DNA from: Alphaproteobacteria bacterium UBA830
Lineage (GTDB): Bacteria > Pseudomonadota > Alphaproteobacteria > MPNO01 > UBA830
DNA: 54,676 nucleotides
Direction: 5' to 3'
NCBI GenBank assembly: GCA_905181725.1
Contig: CAJIYX010000019.1
Location: 1 to 54,676, forward strand
The notes below the pieces were generated by a model. It did no database searches, was not told the DNA's origin, and was given only the letters and a program-made list of their open reading frames with translations. Made by a program: the position numbers and the translations under genes. Within the stretch, counting starts at the first letter, position 1. Each line of letters opens with the position of its first letter. Below, piece after piece: positions 1 to 8,206 of the stretch.

Positions 1-1
1 G

Positions 2-886
2 TTGAACGGCGATCGCTTTTGCTACAGGGCCCTCTCATCACAGCATTATGAAGAGAGTTTGCGCTCGGATATATCGGGCAGTTCGGGAACGTTTGTTAAC
101 GCAACTGCCAAGAGTTGTACGCCAACGAAAGACGGTTTTCGACTTACCTTGGACAATGATTTTGAACTGTCTGCCGAAGCGGTTTTTGATAGCCGTCCAC
201 CAAAACCACCAGTCGGCGCCTTGTTACAGCATTTTGGCGGCTGGCATGTGCGGATGGAGCGACCAGTTTTTGATACAAAAACTGCGATTTTGATGGATTT
301 TAGAGTTTCCCAGGATGAGGGAATACACTTTATCTACCTGTTACCCTTTAATGCCGAACATGCCTTGGTTGAATCTACAGTGTTCTCTCCAACGCCCAAG
401 TCGTCGGAGTGGTATGATAGTCAAATCAAAGCCTACTTGTCGGAGCATTACTCAGGTGTACAAGCCACCATCGAGGGTCGCGAGGCCGGCGTCATCCCGC
501 TTGCACCGCTAGTTTCTCCGAATTCTTTTGGCACCGCCATTGGGCTGCGCGCCGCAACGCATAGAGCCTCCAGCGGCTACGCTTTCTCACAAATTCAGAT
601 ACAGGCGGCAGACTTAGCATTAGACCTGATAGCGGATCGGCCTGCGTGTCCACGGCCCGGCTGTGACAGCTTCGAAGCTTGGATGGACAACGTCTTCCTC
701 TCAGTCCTCCGCCGGTCCCCCGACCGCGCCCCGGAAATTTTTCTCCGCGCGGCGCGTGCCCTTACCGGGGACCAATTCGCTACTTTCATGCGTGGTCAAA
801 GCGGCTGGCCCACTCGCCTCCGGCTAATGTCTGGCCTCCCCCTCGTATTATTCCTCAGCGCAGCTTTGGACAGAGGGTCGCGATGA
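2..886 (+). CDS. crtY: Lycopene beta-cyclase, CrtY type (5' end outside window)
   Basis: Flavoprotein that closes both ends of lycopene to give beta-carotene, the precursor of retinal. The reading frame is open at the left edge, so the N-terminal FAD-binding region is missing; 294 codons remain. Seen here: the FDSRP segment, the QHFGGWHV block, an internal MDFRVSQ stretch, and a C-terminal GLRAATHRASSGYAF block, which matches the G-x-R-A...H-x-x-x-GY region of CrtY/CrtL cyclases. Its TGA overlaps the ATG of the next gene (ATGA), so the two are translationally coupled. Marine proteorhodopsin cassettes carry this crtY-blh pair. Codon use and GC look less extreme than in the backbone genes from 2.6 kb onward. 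Confidence 0.88.
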   Translation: MNGDRFCYRALSSQHYEESLRSDISGSSGTFVNATAKSCTPTKDGFRLTLDNDFELSAEAVFDSRPPKPPVGALLQHFGGWHVRMERPVFDTKTAILMDFRVSQDEGIHFIYLLPFNAEHALVESTVFSPTPKSSEWYDSQIKAYLSEHYSGVQATIEGREAGVIPLAPLVSPNSFGTAIGLRAATHRASSGYAFSQIQIQAADLALDLIADRPACPRPGCDSFEAWMDNVFLSVLRRSPDRAPEIFLRAARALTGDQFATFMRGQSGWPTRLRLMSGLPLVLFLSAALDRGSR

Positions 887-1686
887 GCTGGGAGGTATTA
901 ATTCCAATGTTGATGGTTTTGTTAGTCGGGTTTCCCCATGGCGCTGCTGACGGAGTGTTAGCAGTCAATCTAGCACGTCGAGGGACTATCGGGCTCGGCG
1001 CATTTTTTACACTTTACGGAGCAATCACTCTGTCCGCGGCGGCCTTTTGGTTGTGGCTGCCTGTGTTGAGTTTAATCGGTTTTCTGCTGCTGTCGGTGTT
1101 TCATTTTGGGACCCTCGATAGCAGGAACGACCGCCTTGTGGGCCGACGCACGTTACGTACCCTCGTCCATGGAAGCACCCTTATTTGCATAATTCCGTGG
1201 GCGCATGAGAGGGAAGTGACTGAAATCTTCGGGCTTTTAATAGGTTCGGAGGTCGTGTGGCTGGTCCAAATCTTGGCTGCCGCCGCTCTGGCATGGGCTA
1301 TCGGGGTAGTGTGGATCGGCCTGGCCTTTGGCCCGGCCGGTCAACGTGCTGCCGGAGAATTGATTGTAGTAGCAGCCGTTTTAATAATTTTGCCGCCACT
1401 CTGGGGGTTCGCTTTATATTTCTGCACTGTTCACTCTTGGCGCCATATGAACGCAATTGTGGCCACGCTGGCCCCCTTCGGCCCAGCAGCATTTCGTTTG
1501 GTGGCTTTGCTCACACTGGTCAGTTTTCTGCTAGTCATTGCCGGGGCGCTCGTCTTGCCAGCAGTAGATATCGACAGCGGGGTTATCCGGGCGACCTTTA
1601 TTTCGCTGGCAGCCTTAACTGTGCCTCATTTTCTCCTGATTGATGTTTACCGAGTTTTGCCACGTCTTAGTGCTGCTGGTCGATAA
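883..1686 (+). CDS. blh: Brp/Blh-family beta-carotene 15,15'-dioxygenase
   Basis: Integral membrane enzyme that splits beta-carotene into two retinal molecules, the chromophore of microbial rhodopsins. The 267-residue product is almost entirely hydrophobic, with several membrane spans. His19 in FPHGAADG, His74 in SVFHFG, His184 and His188 in VHSWRHM and His249 in VPHFLL are conserved; the first four sit where the essential histidines of the characterised marine Blh lie. The ATG at 883 overlaps the crtY stop and is preferred over longer in-frame starts, because the family begins just before the FPHG block. Its presence strongly implies a rhodopsin gene nearby, outside the left edge. Confidence 0.9.
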   Translation: MSWEVLIPMLMVLLVGFPHGAADGVLAVNLARRGTIGLGAFFTLYGAITLSAAAFWLWLPVLSLIGFLLLSVFHFGTLDSRNDRLVGRRTLRTLVHGSTLICIIPWAHEREVTEIFGLLIGSEVVWLVQILAAAALAWAIGVVWIGLAFGPAGQRAAGELIVVAAVLIILPPLWGFALYFCTVHSWRHMNAIVATLAPFGPAAFRLVALLTLVSFLLVIAGALVLPAVDIDSGVIRATFISLAALTVPHFLLIDVYRVLPRLSAAGR

Positions 1687-1720
1687 GGTCAGCTGGCTCT
1701 ACCCTTTTATAATCTAACCT

Positions 1721-1930
1721 TTGGCATGTAGTAGTGAAATTGGGAAGCTTATTAAGAAGTCCGGCCACGGCGCCTATAGGCTGCACCGCCTGAGTAACAA
1801 CGCCACAATAGAATTACTCGAATCCGACCGCGTATCTAACCAAGTGAAGTCAATCACCGGACATCTAACGACCCAGATGATCGAATGTTATGGGCAATAT
1901 TTCTCAAAGAGACGCCAGGGAGATGACTAA
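1721..1930 (+). pseudogene. Remnant of a tyrosine recombinase (C-terminal piece)
   Basis: A 69-codon open stretch from a TTG codon. The segment with VKSITGHLTTQMIECYGQ resembles the last catalytic box of phage-type integrases, where a conserved G-H is followed about ten residues later by the nucleophilic tyrosine (here the Y of ECYG). The preceding YRLHRLSNNATIELLE resembles the H-x-x-R helix. Everything upstream, including the first catalytic arginine and the DNA-binding domain, is absent. It lies between the retinal genes and tRNA-Glu, where an island integrase is expected. The match is by eye, so moderate confidence. Confidence 0.5.
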
Positions 1931-2469
1931 TAAGTAAGAAATCAGAGGCGTGAAACGGAGGAAGGGCATTAACCCTAGTACGTCATTAATTACTCAGCTG
2001 CACTTAAAAGAAACGAAAATTTCTGCTGTTACGTTTGTGTCGCCGCCAACGCCAGTGCCGCAAACTCTAATCAGAAATGCCACAACACTTGGAAGCTAGA
2101 CATATAAGGGTAAAGTTTTTCTACCCAGCTTCAAATTTTCTAATTTTAAAAAATTAATGTCAACAAAAATACACAGGCGCCCACTTATGAACGCCTGTAC
2201 ATTTAATATTACTACTCCATTGTTAAATTTCTACTCCAATAAATTAAGCTGCCAGCGGTCCCTCGAGACTACATATGTAGGCAGAAGACTGTTCTGGAGC
2301 GCTTATAATGCCTCTGGAGGTCACTCGGCACACGCCTGGAACTACCAGACCGCACGCTTCTGGTAGATATGCCGTGCCTCTTTGGCCCACCCTATGGTCT
2401 ACCTTCCCAGCCAGTTCACAATGGAACCAGCTAGAGATCAATGGGTTAACCTGAGATTACCGAGAAAAG
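1931..2469. other. Gene-free stretch between integrase remnant and tRNA-Glu
   Basis: No convincing gene is seen. Bases about 1950-2250 are AT-rich; the open stretch 2157-2366 has no ribosome-binding site and no protein-like pattern. From about 2260 the composition becomes richer in GC and several inverted repeats appear (separate entries). The position, between an integrase remnant and the 3' end of a tRNA gene, is typical of a decayed island boundary. Confidence 0.6.
2269..2374. repeat. Palindrome and nested hairpin
   Basis: CTACATATGTAG at 2269-2280 is a perfect 12-base palindrome. Further on, CTACCAGA (2342-2349) pairs with TCTGGTAG (2359-2366) around a 9-base loop, and CGGCA (2326-2330) can pair with TGCCG (2370-2374) outside it, giving a two-tier hairpin. 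No T-run follows on either strand, so it does not look like a simple terminator. It could be a structured RNA, a recombination site or a relic of the island end. Confidence 0.45.
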
Positions 2470-2545
2470 TGGCGTCCCCTAGGGGAGTCGAACCCCTGTT
2501 TCCGGCGTGAGAGGCCAGCGTCCTAGGCCACTAGACGAAGGGGAC
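2470..2545 (-). tRNA. tRNA-Glu (anticodon CTC)
   Basis: Read on the minus strand, the 76 bases fold as a full cloverleaf: acceptor GTCCCCT pairs with AGGGGAC, the anticodon stem CTGGC/GCCGG encloses the loop CTCTCAC with anticodon CTC, the T arm carries GGTTCGACTCC, and CCA is encoded. It reads GAG codons. Its 3' end points left, toward the integrase remnant and the retinal cassette, the orientation expected where an integrative element has used the tRNA 3' end as its target. Confidence 0.95.
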
Positions 2546-2686
2546 ATGGCTTAGACTGTCGAAGGACAGCAGGTTTAGGTCATCTTACCAGTTCATGCAA
2601 GCGCGCGTGTTGCACCCGCGAAGAGGCCGAAGACTGCCAGGCGGCCGATCAGGTTTCTCATCGGGTTACCCGCGAAACCCGAATAC

Positions 2687-2986
2687 TCATTTGAAGATCA
2701 ATTCAGTCCGTCCGACCTGCCTGCCGCTCCCCGCGTCGAGTATCACCAGGCGCCCTGAACCATCCGGCAGGCGCAGGCGCAGCACAATCCGCTCCGCCCC
2801 GACGCGCGTCTCCACCACCTCGGCACCGGCAGGCAGTGCAACGCTTGAAACCGCAGGCGGCTTGTCACCACCGAACCCGCCTCCGAGGTCGTCGTCGGAT
2901 TTCTGGACGATCGCATAAATCAGGAAGATGACGCCGACGATAATCAGCACACCCATCCCGATTACCATAGCCTTGAGACCGCGCAT
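2687..2986 (-). CDS. Small membrane protein, DUF6476 family
   Basis: A 99-residue protein of unknown function that fits a small family found in alphaproteobacteria (DUF6476 by recollection of the pattern). It has one N-terminal membrane span at roughly residues 7-27 (VIGMGVLIIVGVIFLIYAI), an Asp/Gly-rich linker, then a short soluble domain of beta character with VVETRVGAERIVLRLRLPDG. It is transcribed divergently from the pseudouridine synthase 21 bases away, and lies upstream of tRNA-Glu on the same strand. It marks the point where conserved backbone sequence resumes. Confidence 0.75.
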   Translation of the reverse strand: MRGLKAMVIGMGVLIIVGVIFLIYAIVQKSDDDLGGGFGGDKPPAVSSVALPAGAEVVETRVGAERIVLRLRLPDGSGRLVILDAGSGRQVGRTELIFK

Positions 2987-3007
2987 CGAATATGTCCTTA
3001 TTCCGAA

Positions 3008-4024
3008 ATGACCGAAGATAGCCCGACAGCCGAACCGCTTGATATCTCTGTGCCGCCCGGCGCCGAAGGCGAACGTATCGACAGGCTGCTGGCGAACACC
3101 CTGCCCGACCGGTCCCGGTCATTCCTCAAACGGCTTATCGAGGACGGGTGTCTGGACGCGGCGGGCGAACACGGCGCGACGATAATCGAGCCGTCCTACA
3201 GGGTCAAACCGGGCGAGCGGTTTTTACTTCGCATTCCCGCATCCGTCGATCCTGAGCCACTGGGCGAGAATATCCCGCTGAACGTGGTTTTCGAGGATGA
3301 CGACCTGATCGTTATCAACAAGCCGCCCGGGCTGGTTGTGCACCCGGCGCCCGGCAATCTGACCGGAACACTCGTAAACGCGCTGATCGCCCATTGTGGC
3401 GCCAGCCTCAAGGGAATCGGCGGCGTCCGCAGGCCCGGCATCGTTCATCGCCTCGATAAGGATACCAGCGGTATTATGGTCTCTGCCAAAACCGGCCCGG
3501 CACATGAAGGACTGACCCGGCAGTTCGCCGATCATTCGATAGAACGCGCCTATGCCGCCTTTGTCTGGGGCATGCCGAGCCCGAGCCAGGGGACGGTCGA
3601 AGGCAATATCGGCCGCAGCCCGCGAAACCGAAAGAAAATGGCGGTGCTCACGCTGGGTGGAAAGACGGCCCTTACAAATTATCGAACGGAGGCCGCTTAT
3701 GCCGCCGGGGCCGCGTCTTTGGTCGAATGCCGGCTTGAAACGGGCCGAACCCATCAGATCCGGGTGCATATGGCGCATATTGGCCATGCGGTGATCGGAG
3801 ACCCTGTTTATGGCGGCGGGTCGACACGGGCCCGCATGTCACAGTTATCGCCCGAGGCATCCAACATGATCGCCGGATTTCGCCGCCAGGCGCTCCACGC
3901 ACGGCTTCTGGGATTCGAACACCCCATTTCGGGCGAATTTCAGCAATTTGAGGCCGCATTGCCGGACGACCTCGCTGCATTGGCCCAAAATTTACAGAAG
4001 TCTGGAAGTTTAACGCGTAGATGA
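3008..4024 (+). CDS. rluD: RluA/RluD-family 23S rRNA pseudouridine synthase
   Basis: Converts uridines to pseudouridine in large-subunit rRNA. The 338-residue protein has an N-terminal S4-type RNA-binding domain (about 18-65, starting ERIDRLLANTLP) and a catalytic domain with the signature HRLDKDTSG, in which Asp150 is the expected nucleophile, followed by the ETGRTHQIRVH block near residue 250. Length and order fit RluD-like enzymes; the exact target (1911/1915/1917 or another site) cannot be fixed from sequence, so the symbol is provisional. The gene is followed about 110 bases later by rpoH, an order common in alphaproteobacteria. Confidence 0.9.
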   Translation: MTEDSPTAEPLDISVPPGAEGERIDRLLANTLPDRSRSFLKRLIEDGCLDAAGEHGATIIEPSYRVKPGERFLLRIPASVDPEPLGENIPLNVVFEDDDLIVINKPPGLVVHPAPGNLTGTLVNALIAHCGASLKGIGGVRRPGIVHRLDKDTSGIMVSAKTGPAHEGLTRQFADHSIERAYAAFVWGMPSPSQGTVEGNIGRSPRNRKKMAVLTLGGKTALTNYRTEAAYAAGAASLVECRLETGRTHQIRVHMAHIGHAVIGDPVYGGGSTRARMSQLSPEASNMIAGFRRQALHARLLGFEHPISGEFQQFEAALPDDLAALAQNLQKSGSLTRR

Positions 4025-4132
4025 CTATCTATTAAGTGTAAGAGGAACATAATCAGGGCTGGACGGTCAGTTAAAAGCCGTTTGACGCCTTATTTTGTGC
4101 CAATAAACGGTCAGACAACGGACGCTTCGCGA

Positions 4133-5041
4133 ATGAACGGAAATCTACCTTCGGCCCCCAATCTCAATCCGGACGGCAACCTGTCCCGGTACCTGCAGGA
4201 TATCCGTAAATTCCCCCTGCTCGAGCCGGAAGAGGAATACATGCTCGCCAAGCGCTGGAAAGAGCATGAAGACCCCGAGGCCGCCGCGCGGATGGTCAAC
4301 AGCCACCTGCGGCTGGTCGCCAAGCTGGCTATGGGGTATCGCGGATATGGCCTGCCGCTCGGCGAGGTGATTTCCGAGGGCAATGTCGGCCTGATGCAGG
4401 CAATCAAGCGCTTCGAGCCCGAGAAAGGTTTCCGTCTGGCGACCTATGCGATGTGGTGGATCAAGGCATCGATCCAAGAATACATCCTTCGGTCCTGGTC
4501 GCTGGTAAAGATCGGTACCACCGCAGCGCAGAAAAAGCTGTTTTTCAATCTGCGGCGCATGAAAGGCGAAATCAAGGCGCTGGAAGAAGGCGACCTGAAG
4601 CAGGAAAACCTGGAAACAATCGCGACCAAGCTCAAAGTAAGCGAGCAGGAAGTGATTAACATGAACCGGCGGATGGCCGGCCCGGACTCGTCGCTTAACG
4701 CACCCGTTCGCGCGGATTCTGGAGGCGAATGGCAGGACTGGCTTGTCGACGATTCCGACAATCAGGAAACCGTCCTCGCCGATCAGGAAGAAATGGCGGA
4801 GCGCCGCAAAATGCTCGTCGATGCGATGAAGGTTCTGAATGACCGTGAACGGCAAATTCTTGCCGCCAGACGCCTTCAGGAACACCCCAAAACACTTGAG
4901 GATCTCAGCCAGGAATACCGCATCTCGCGCGAGCGGGTACGTCAGATTGAGGTCCGAGCGTTTGAAAAACTGCAAAAAGCAATGAAATCCGCCGCGATCG
5001 GCGGGCGCATCCAGCGCGATGGAATGCTGTCCGACGCGTAA
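4133..5041 (+). CDS. rpoH: RNA polymerase sigma-32 factor RpoH
   Basis: Heat-shock sigma factor. From ATG 4133 it is 302 residues: region 1.2 (NLSRYLQDIRKFPLLEPEEE), region 2 with EVISEGNVGLMQAIKRFEPEKG and TYAMWWIKASIQEYILRS, the RpoH-specific box QKKLFFNLRR, and region 4 with YRISRERVRQIEVRAFEKL as the -35 helix-turn-helix. An in-frame TTG at 4082 would add 17 residues unlike the family; ATG 4133 gives the usual N-terminus, although no strong Shine-Dalgarno is seen before either. It has a divergent paralogue at 22655-23467. Confidence 0.92.
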   Translation: MNGNLPSAPNLNPDGNLSRYLQDIRKFPLLEPEEEYMLAKRWKEHEDPEAAARMVNSHLRLVAKLAMGYRGYGLPLGEVISEGNVGLMQAIKRFEPEKGFRLATYAMWWIKASIQEYILRSWSLVKIGTTAAQKKLFFNLRRMKGEIKALEEGDLKQENLETIATKLKVSEQEVINMNRRMAGPDSSLNAPVRADSGGEWQDWLVDDSDNQETVLADQEEMAERRKMLVDAMKVLNDRERQILAARRLQEHPKTLEDLSQEYRISRERVRQIEVRAFEKLQKAMKSAAIGGRIQRDGMLSDA

Positions 5042-5131
5042 AGGCTATGCGGCTAGCGGACTCCTGCGAAAGCAGACACCCGGACACCGTTGGGGATATC
5101 CTGCGGGACAACCCTACAGACAGACATCCGG

Positions 5132-5350
5132 TCATCGCGAAGATCGCGCAGGCGCAGCCTCGGTCTGAGCGGCGTCTGCTTTCTCGTCATCTTCGCTCGA
5201 ACTGTCGGGCGTGTTGCCGCAAATCTCATCGCCCCATTCGCCCTTGAGCTCTTCCAGGCGCTCACGCAAGGCATTCACATTTCGCTTCGCGCTATAGGTC
5301 TTGAAAGAGGCGACGATGCCGGGAAGGCTTGCAAACAAAATCCAGCCCAC
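5132..5350 (-). CDS. Small membrane-anchored protein, apparently missing its start
   Basis: The frame encodes a hydrophobic N-terminal stretch (GWILFASLPGIVASF), then RERLEELKGEWGDE and an acidic Ala/Asp/Glu-rich tail. Codons upstream of the GTG at 5350 still encode a membrane-like segment (SIVYGWLAFYVASG) but contain no start codon before a TAG. This suggests that the true N-terminus was cut off by the AT-rich DNA that begins near 5390. If GTG 5350 is used, a 72-residue protein results. Function unknown; no family recognised. Confidence 0.45.
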   Translation of the reverse strand: MGWILFASLPGIVASFKTYSAKRNVNALRERLEELKGEWGDEICGNTPDSSSEDDEKADAAQTEAAPARSSR

Positions 5351-5426
5351 GCCGGACGCAACGTAAAAAGCGAGCCAGCCATAGACGATGGAAAATAACT
5401 ATAATGGCAGAATATTATTTAATTTT

Positions 5427-6059
5427 TTAATAAAGATTAACTTTATTATTAAGTTTAATTTGGTCATCAATTTCAATGGGATCACCATCTGGTTCACGTT
5501 GGTCTCGGACGATCTCGCCATATAGTGGAAAATATTTTCGATCGATAGGTGTTTTAGGATTCCACAGTTGAGAACGAATGATCGCCTTGGCACAGTGAAA
5601 GAATACGTCGTCTATTTTAACTAATATACCAAGATTTGGCGTAACCCCGCTGACAGCACAATCCTTTAGTACATCTGGATCATCAGTTATTACAGCTTGC
5701 CCATTAATCCGTACTACTTCATCTACACCAGGTAGAAATAATAACAATCCAACATTTGGATTTTCTAGTAAATTTTGCATGGTATCTACACGCCGATTTC
5801 CCTTTCGGTCAGGAATTAGGATAGTAGTGTCATCCAAAACTTTCACAAAACCGGCAGGATCGCCACGTGGACTGATATCTTGATTTCCAGCCGCATCCGC
5901 CGTTGAAATACAGAGAAATGGGCAAAGTGATATAAAATGGCGCACATGCTTATCGAGCGCCTGCATTTCCTTATTAGCGATAGCCGGCTTCGGTTCGCCG
6001 ATAACATTCTTTAGTTTTTCGCCGTCATCAATAGTCCGAATCGCAGTATCTTTAAGCAT
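5427..6059 (-). CDS. Pyridoxamine 5'-phosphate oxidase-like (PPOX) family protein
   Basis: A 210-residue member of the FMN-binding split-barrel superfamily, close in layout to the MSMEG_1061/DR_2398-like group. Visible pieces: HVRHFISLCPFLCISTADAA, ISPRGDPAGFVKVLDD, ILIPDRKGNRRVDTMQNLLE and NPNVGLLLFLPGVDEVVRINGQ in pieces, all typical of the flavin-binding core. The start is well supported: AGGAGGT lies six bases before the ATG. The gene is markedly AT-rich compared with rpoH and purA on either side, and ends in a TTAATTTT-rich stretch, which suggests recent acquisition. Substrate unknown. Confidence 0.8.
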   Translation of the reverse strand: MLKDTAIRTIDDGEKLKNVIGEPKPAIANKEMQALDKHVRHFISLCPFLCISTADAAGNQDISPRGDPAGFVKVLDDTTILIPDRKGNRRVDTMQNLLENPNVGLLLFLPGVDEVVRINGQAVITDDPDVLKDCAVSGVTPNLGILVKIDDVFFHCAKAIIRSQLWNPKTPIDRKYFPLYGEIVRDQREPDGDPIEIDDQIKLNNKVNLY

Positions 6060-6332
6060 CCCCTACCTCCTATTTCCAAGCCATTCCAGACCTTGCCACA
6101 AGGCCGATCAATCTTCCAACCAGAAAGCGGAAAGGGAATTATCCTCAAATAGAGCATTCAGAATCCGCCGTTAAGGGAACTGGTATTGGACGTTTCTCTT
6201 CCCGTTTATACAATGAGCGTCTACCTTATGGGGGTTGATCCGTTTCTGGTCTTTCCGTGATCAGATTAATGTCGGGAATGAAGGGTTTCTCAGAATACTA
6301 CTATTCTACGATCAAAAGCTCGAAATCCACTA

Positions 6333-7259
6333 ATGCCGCAAAAAATCGTACAATCGATTACATCTATGCCGCCTCTGCTTGCCGGTGCGATGGCCATGCT
6401 GTGTTACTCGGGCAGTTTCATCGCAGTCCGGGATGTTGCAGGCGTCGTCCCGCCGGCGGGGATTACGTTTCTCAGATGTACGATAGCGATCATCATACTG
6501 TTCCCCTTCTGCAGAAAGAGCCTGTGCGCTCAATGGCCGATAATTCGCAAATGCTGGAAATTCTTGGCATTACAGGGTTTGCTGATAATAGTTTGCGGCA
6601 ACGGCGTGATGTTCGTCGGCCTACAATTCACCACCGCGATTAACGGGTCCCTCATCAATTCAGCCGAACCCGTCGCGATTGTCGCCGCCGCCTGGATGAT
6701 CTTCCGGGACCGTTTAGCCGTCATTCAGTGGTTAGGTGTGCTCATCTCTCTCGCAGGCGTTTTCTACTTGGTCGGGCGTGGCAGCCTGGACGTTCTGCTC
6801 AACTTGGAGCTCAATATCGGTGATATTTTGGTTCTTATTTCCATTGTCTGCTGGGCGGTATACGCGGTTCTTATGCGCCGAGTTCCTCCGGAACTAGATC
6901 GATTGAACTTCCTGTTCGCAATCTTGGTCGCCGGCGCTATTACGGTGTTCCCATTTTGGATTCTAGAAAACATTTACTATCTGCCAACCCCAATAACTTG
7001 GACCACTGCCGGCGTTACCGGAGGGTTGGCGGTCTTTGCGTCCATATTAGGTCTACTTTGGTGGAACCGGGCGGTGGAGGGACTCGGCGCGTCACGTGCT
7101 GGCCTCCTCCTTCATTTAATTCCTGTTTATACCGTGATCCTTGCCGTCTGGTTACTAGATGAAGAGCCTTTTATATTCCATGCGGTCGGAATTGGTCTAA
7201 TTGGGATAGGCATCTATCTGACAACGGTTCATCAGCATGGCTCCGCTGCGACAGATTAA
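6333..7259 (+). CDS. EamA/DMT-superfamily transporter
   Basis: A 308-residue integral membrane protein with about ten spans in two EamA repeats. The first repeat contains GSFIAVRDVAGVVPPAG, FLRC and TAINGSLINSAEPV; the second contains WAVYAVLMRRVP, LLWWNRAVEGLGASRAG and LIPVYTVILAVWLLDEEP. These are standard landmarks of drug/metabolite exporters. The substrate cannot be told. It lies in the AT-rich insertion, divergent from the PPOX gene across about 270 bases. The ATG at 6333 lacks a clear ribosome-binding site; ATG 6366 (MPPLLAGAMA) is a plausible alternative. Confidence 0.85.
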   Translation: MPQKIVQSITSMPPLLAGAMAMLCYSGSFIAVRDVAGVVPPAGITFLRCTIAIIILFPFCRKSLCAQWPIIRKCWKFLALQGLLIIVCGNGVMFVGLQFTTAINGSLINSAEPVAIVAAAWMIFRDRLAVIQWLGVLISLAGVFYLVGRGSLDVLLNLELNIGDILVLISIVCWAVYAVLMRRVPPELDRLNFLFAILVAGAITVFPFWILENIYYLPTPITWTTAGVTGGLAVFASILGLLWWNRAVEGLGASRAGLLLHLIPVYTVILAVWLLDEEPFIFHAVGIGLIGIGIYLTTVHQHGSAATD

Positions 7260-7562
7260 TTAATTTTCGACAGGTGAAATAAATGGCACTCACCTCTACA
7301 GCAGATCGAGCTTAACGAGCCACAAAATAAAATGCGTACAGAAAGAAATTAATTTCTATTAAATCAATGTTTTTAGTCTATGCCAGACGCATACGTCATA
7401 GAGATCCCGCGTTTCGTCATCTATCCAATTTGCGAAGCGCTGGATGACGTAGCCGAATGTCTGGATCTGATAACGAGAACATTGGCACTATGATGGTTCG
7501 GTTGTTCTATTTCGTAGATATAATAATGTTAGACATTTTTTCTTAGATGCGGAGGTAATTCT
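7260..7562. other. AT-rich spacer within the inserted block
   Basis: No gene can be supported. An imperfect inverted repeat is visible: CCAGACGCATACGTCAT near 7384-7400 against ATGACGTAGCCGAATGTCTGG near 7444-7464 (the latter read in two parts). A 37-codon frame from ATG 7380 to TGA 7493 spans it but has no ribosome-binding site and matches nothing I recognise. The rest is AT-rich and featureless. Confidence 0.5.
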
Positions 7563-8042
7563 TTACCGAATTATATTATGCCGAGTAAAAATCCGGTCTC
7601 TATTATTTTTAAGTACAAGTAGAGCGTCAAAGGGGTCTTTTCTTGAACCCATTTCCATGCCCGGCGAACCAATTGGCATATTTGGCACCGCTAGTCCGCG
7701 GGCGTCCGGTCTGGAGGCTAGTAACTTCTTTAAATCTGATGCGGGAACATGCCCTTCAACCCAATAATTTCCGATGATTCCTGTATGACAAGAGCGATGT
7801 TTCAGCGGTATACGCAGCATATTCTTTATTTTCATTAGCTGTTCATCGGAAACATCCTTCGTACGGATGATGAACCCGTTTTCGCGCATGTATTTTACCC
7901 ATTTCGAACAGCACCCGCATGTGGGGGATTTGAATACTTTAAAGGGTTCTAGTTCGGCGCGAACTGATGCCGGAAACACGGCGAACCCAGCAAAGCCCAG
8001 CATAAACGGTCTACGCTCAACGAGATCTCGCATCCTAGTCAT
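7563..8042 (-). CDS. DUF411 family metal-binding protein, exported
   Basis: A 159-residue protein with a twin-arginine-like leader (ERRPFMLGFAGFAVF, then ASVRA) and a mature DUF411 domain: KSPTCGCCSKWVKYM with its Cys pair cluster, HRSCHTGIIGNYWVEGHVPA, and AVPNMPIGSPGMEMG. The family is often found with copper-resistance genes and is thought to bind copper in the periplasm; that role is inferred from family, as no copper ATPase or oxidase is adjacent here. The ATG at 8042 is preceded by GGAGA five bases away. It lies in the AT-rich insertion. Confidence 0.85.
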   Translation of the reverse strand: MTRMRDLVERRPFMLGFAGFAVFPASVRAELEPFKVFKSPTCGCCSKWVKYMRENGFIIRTKDVSDEQLMKIKNMLRIPLKHRSCHTGIIGNYWVEGHVPASDLKKLLASRPDARGLAVPNMPIGSPGMEMGSRKDPFDALLVLKNNRDRIFTRHNIIR

Positions 8043-8206
8043 TGTCTCTCCACATCCTTTTGTGAAGTCCGGTTTTTTGACCGAAGAGGGGATTCAAATA
8101 GATCGGGTATAATAGTAACGAATGACTGAAGCCGTATGCGGTTGCCAAGGTATGAAGTGCTGGCGTCTCGCCTCTTCACTTATATCTCACATCAGAATTT
8201 TTAACC

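Noticed and set aside
2157..2366. A 69-codon open stretch near tRNA-Glu
   Set aside because: No ribosome-binding site, biased composition and no family pattern; it crosses the inverted repeats.
4145..4975. A 276-codon frame antisense to rpoH
   Set aside because: A shadow of a GC-rich gene; rpoH is unmistakable on the other strand.
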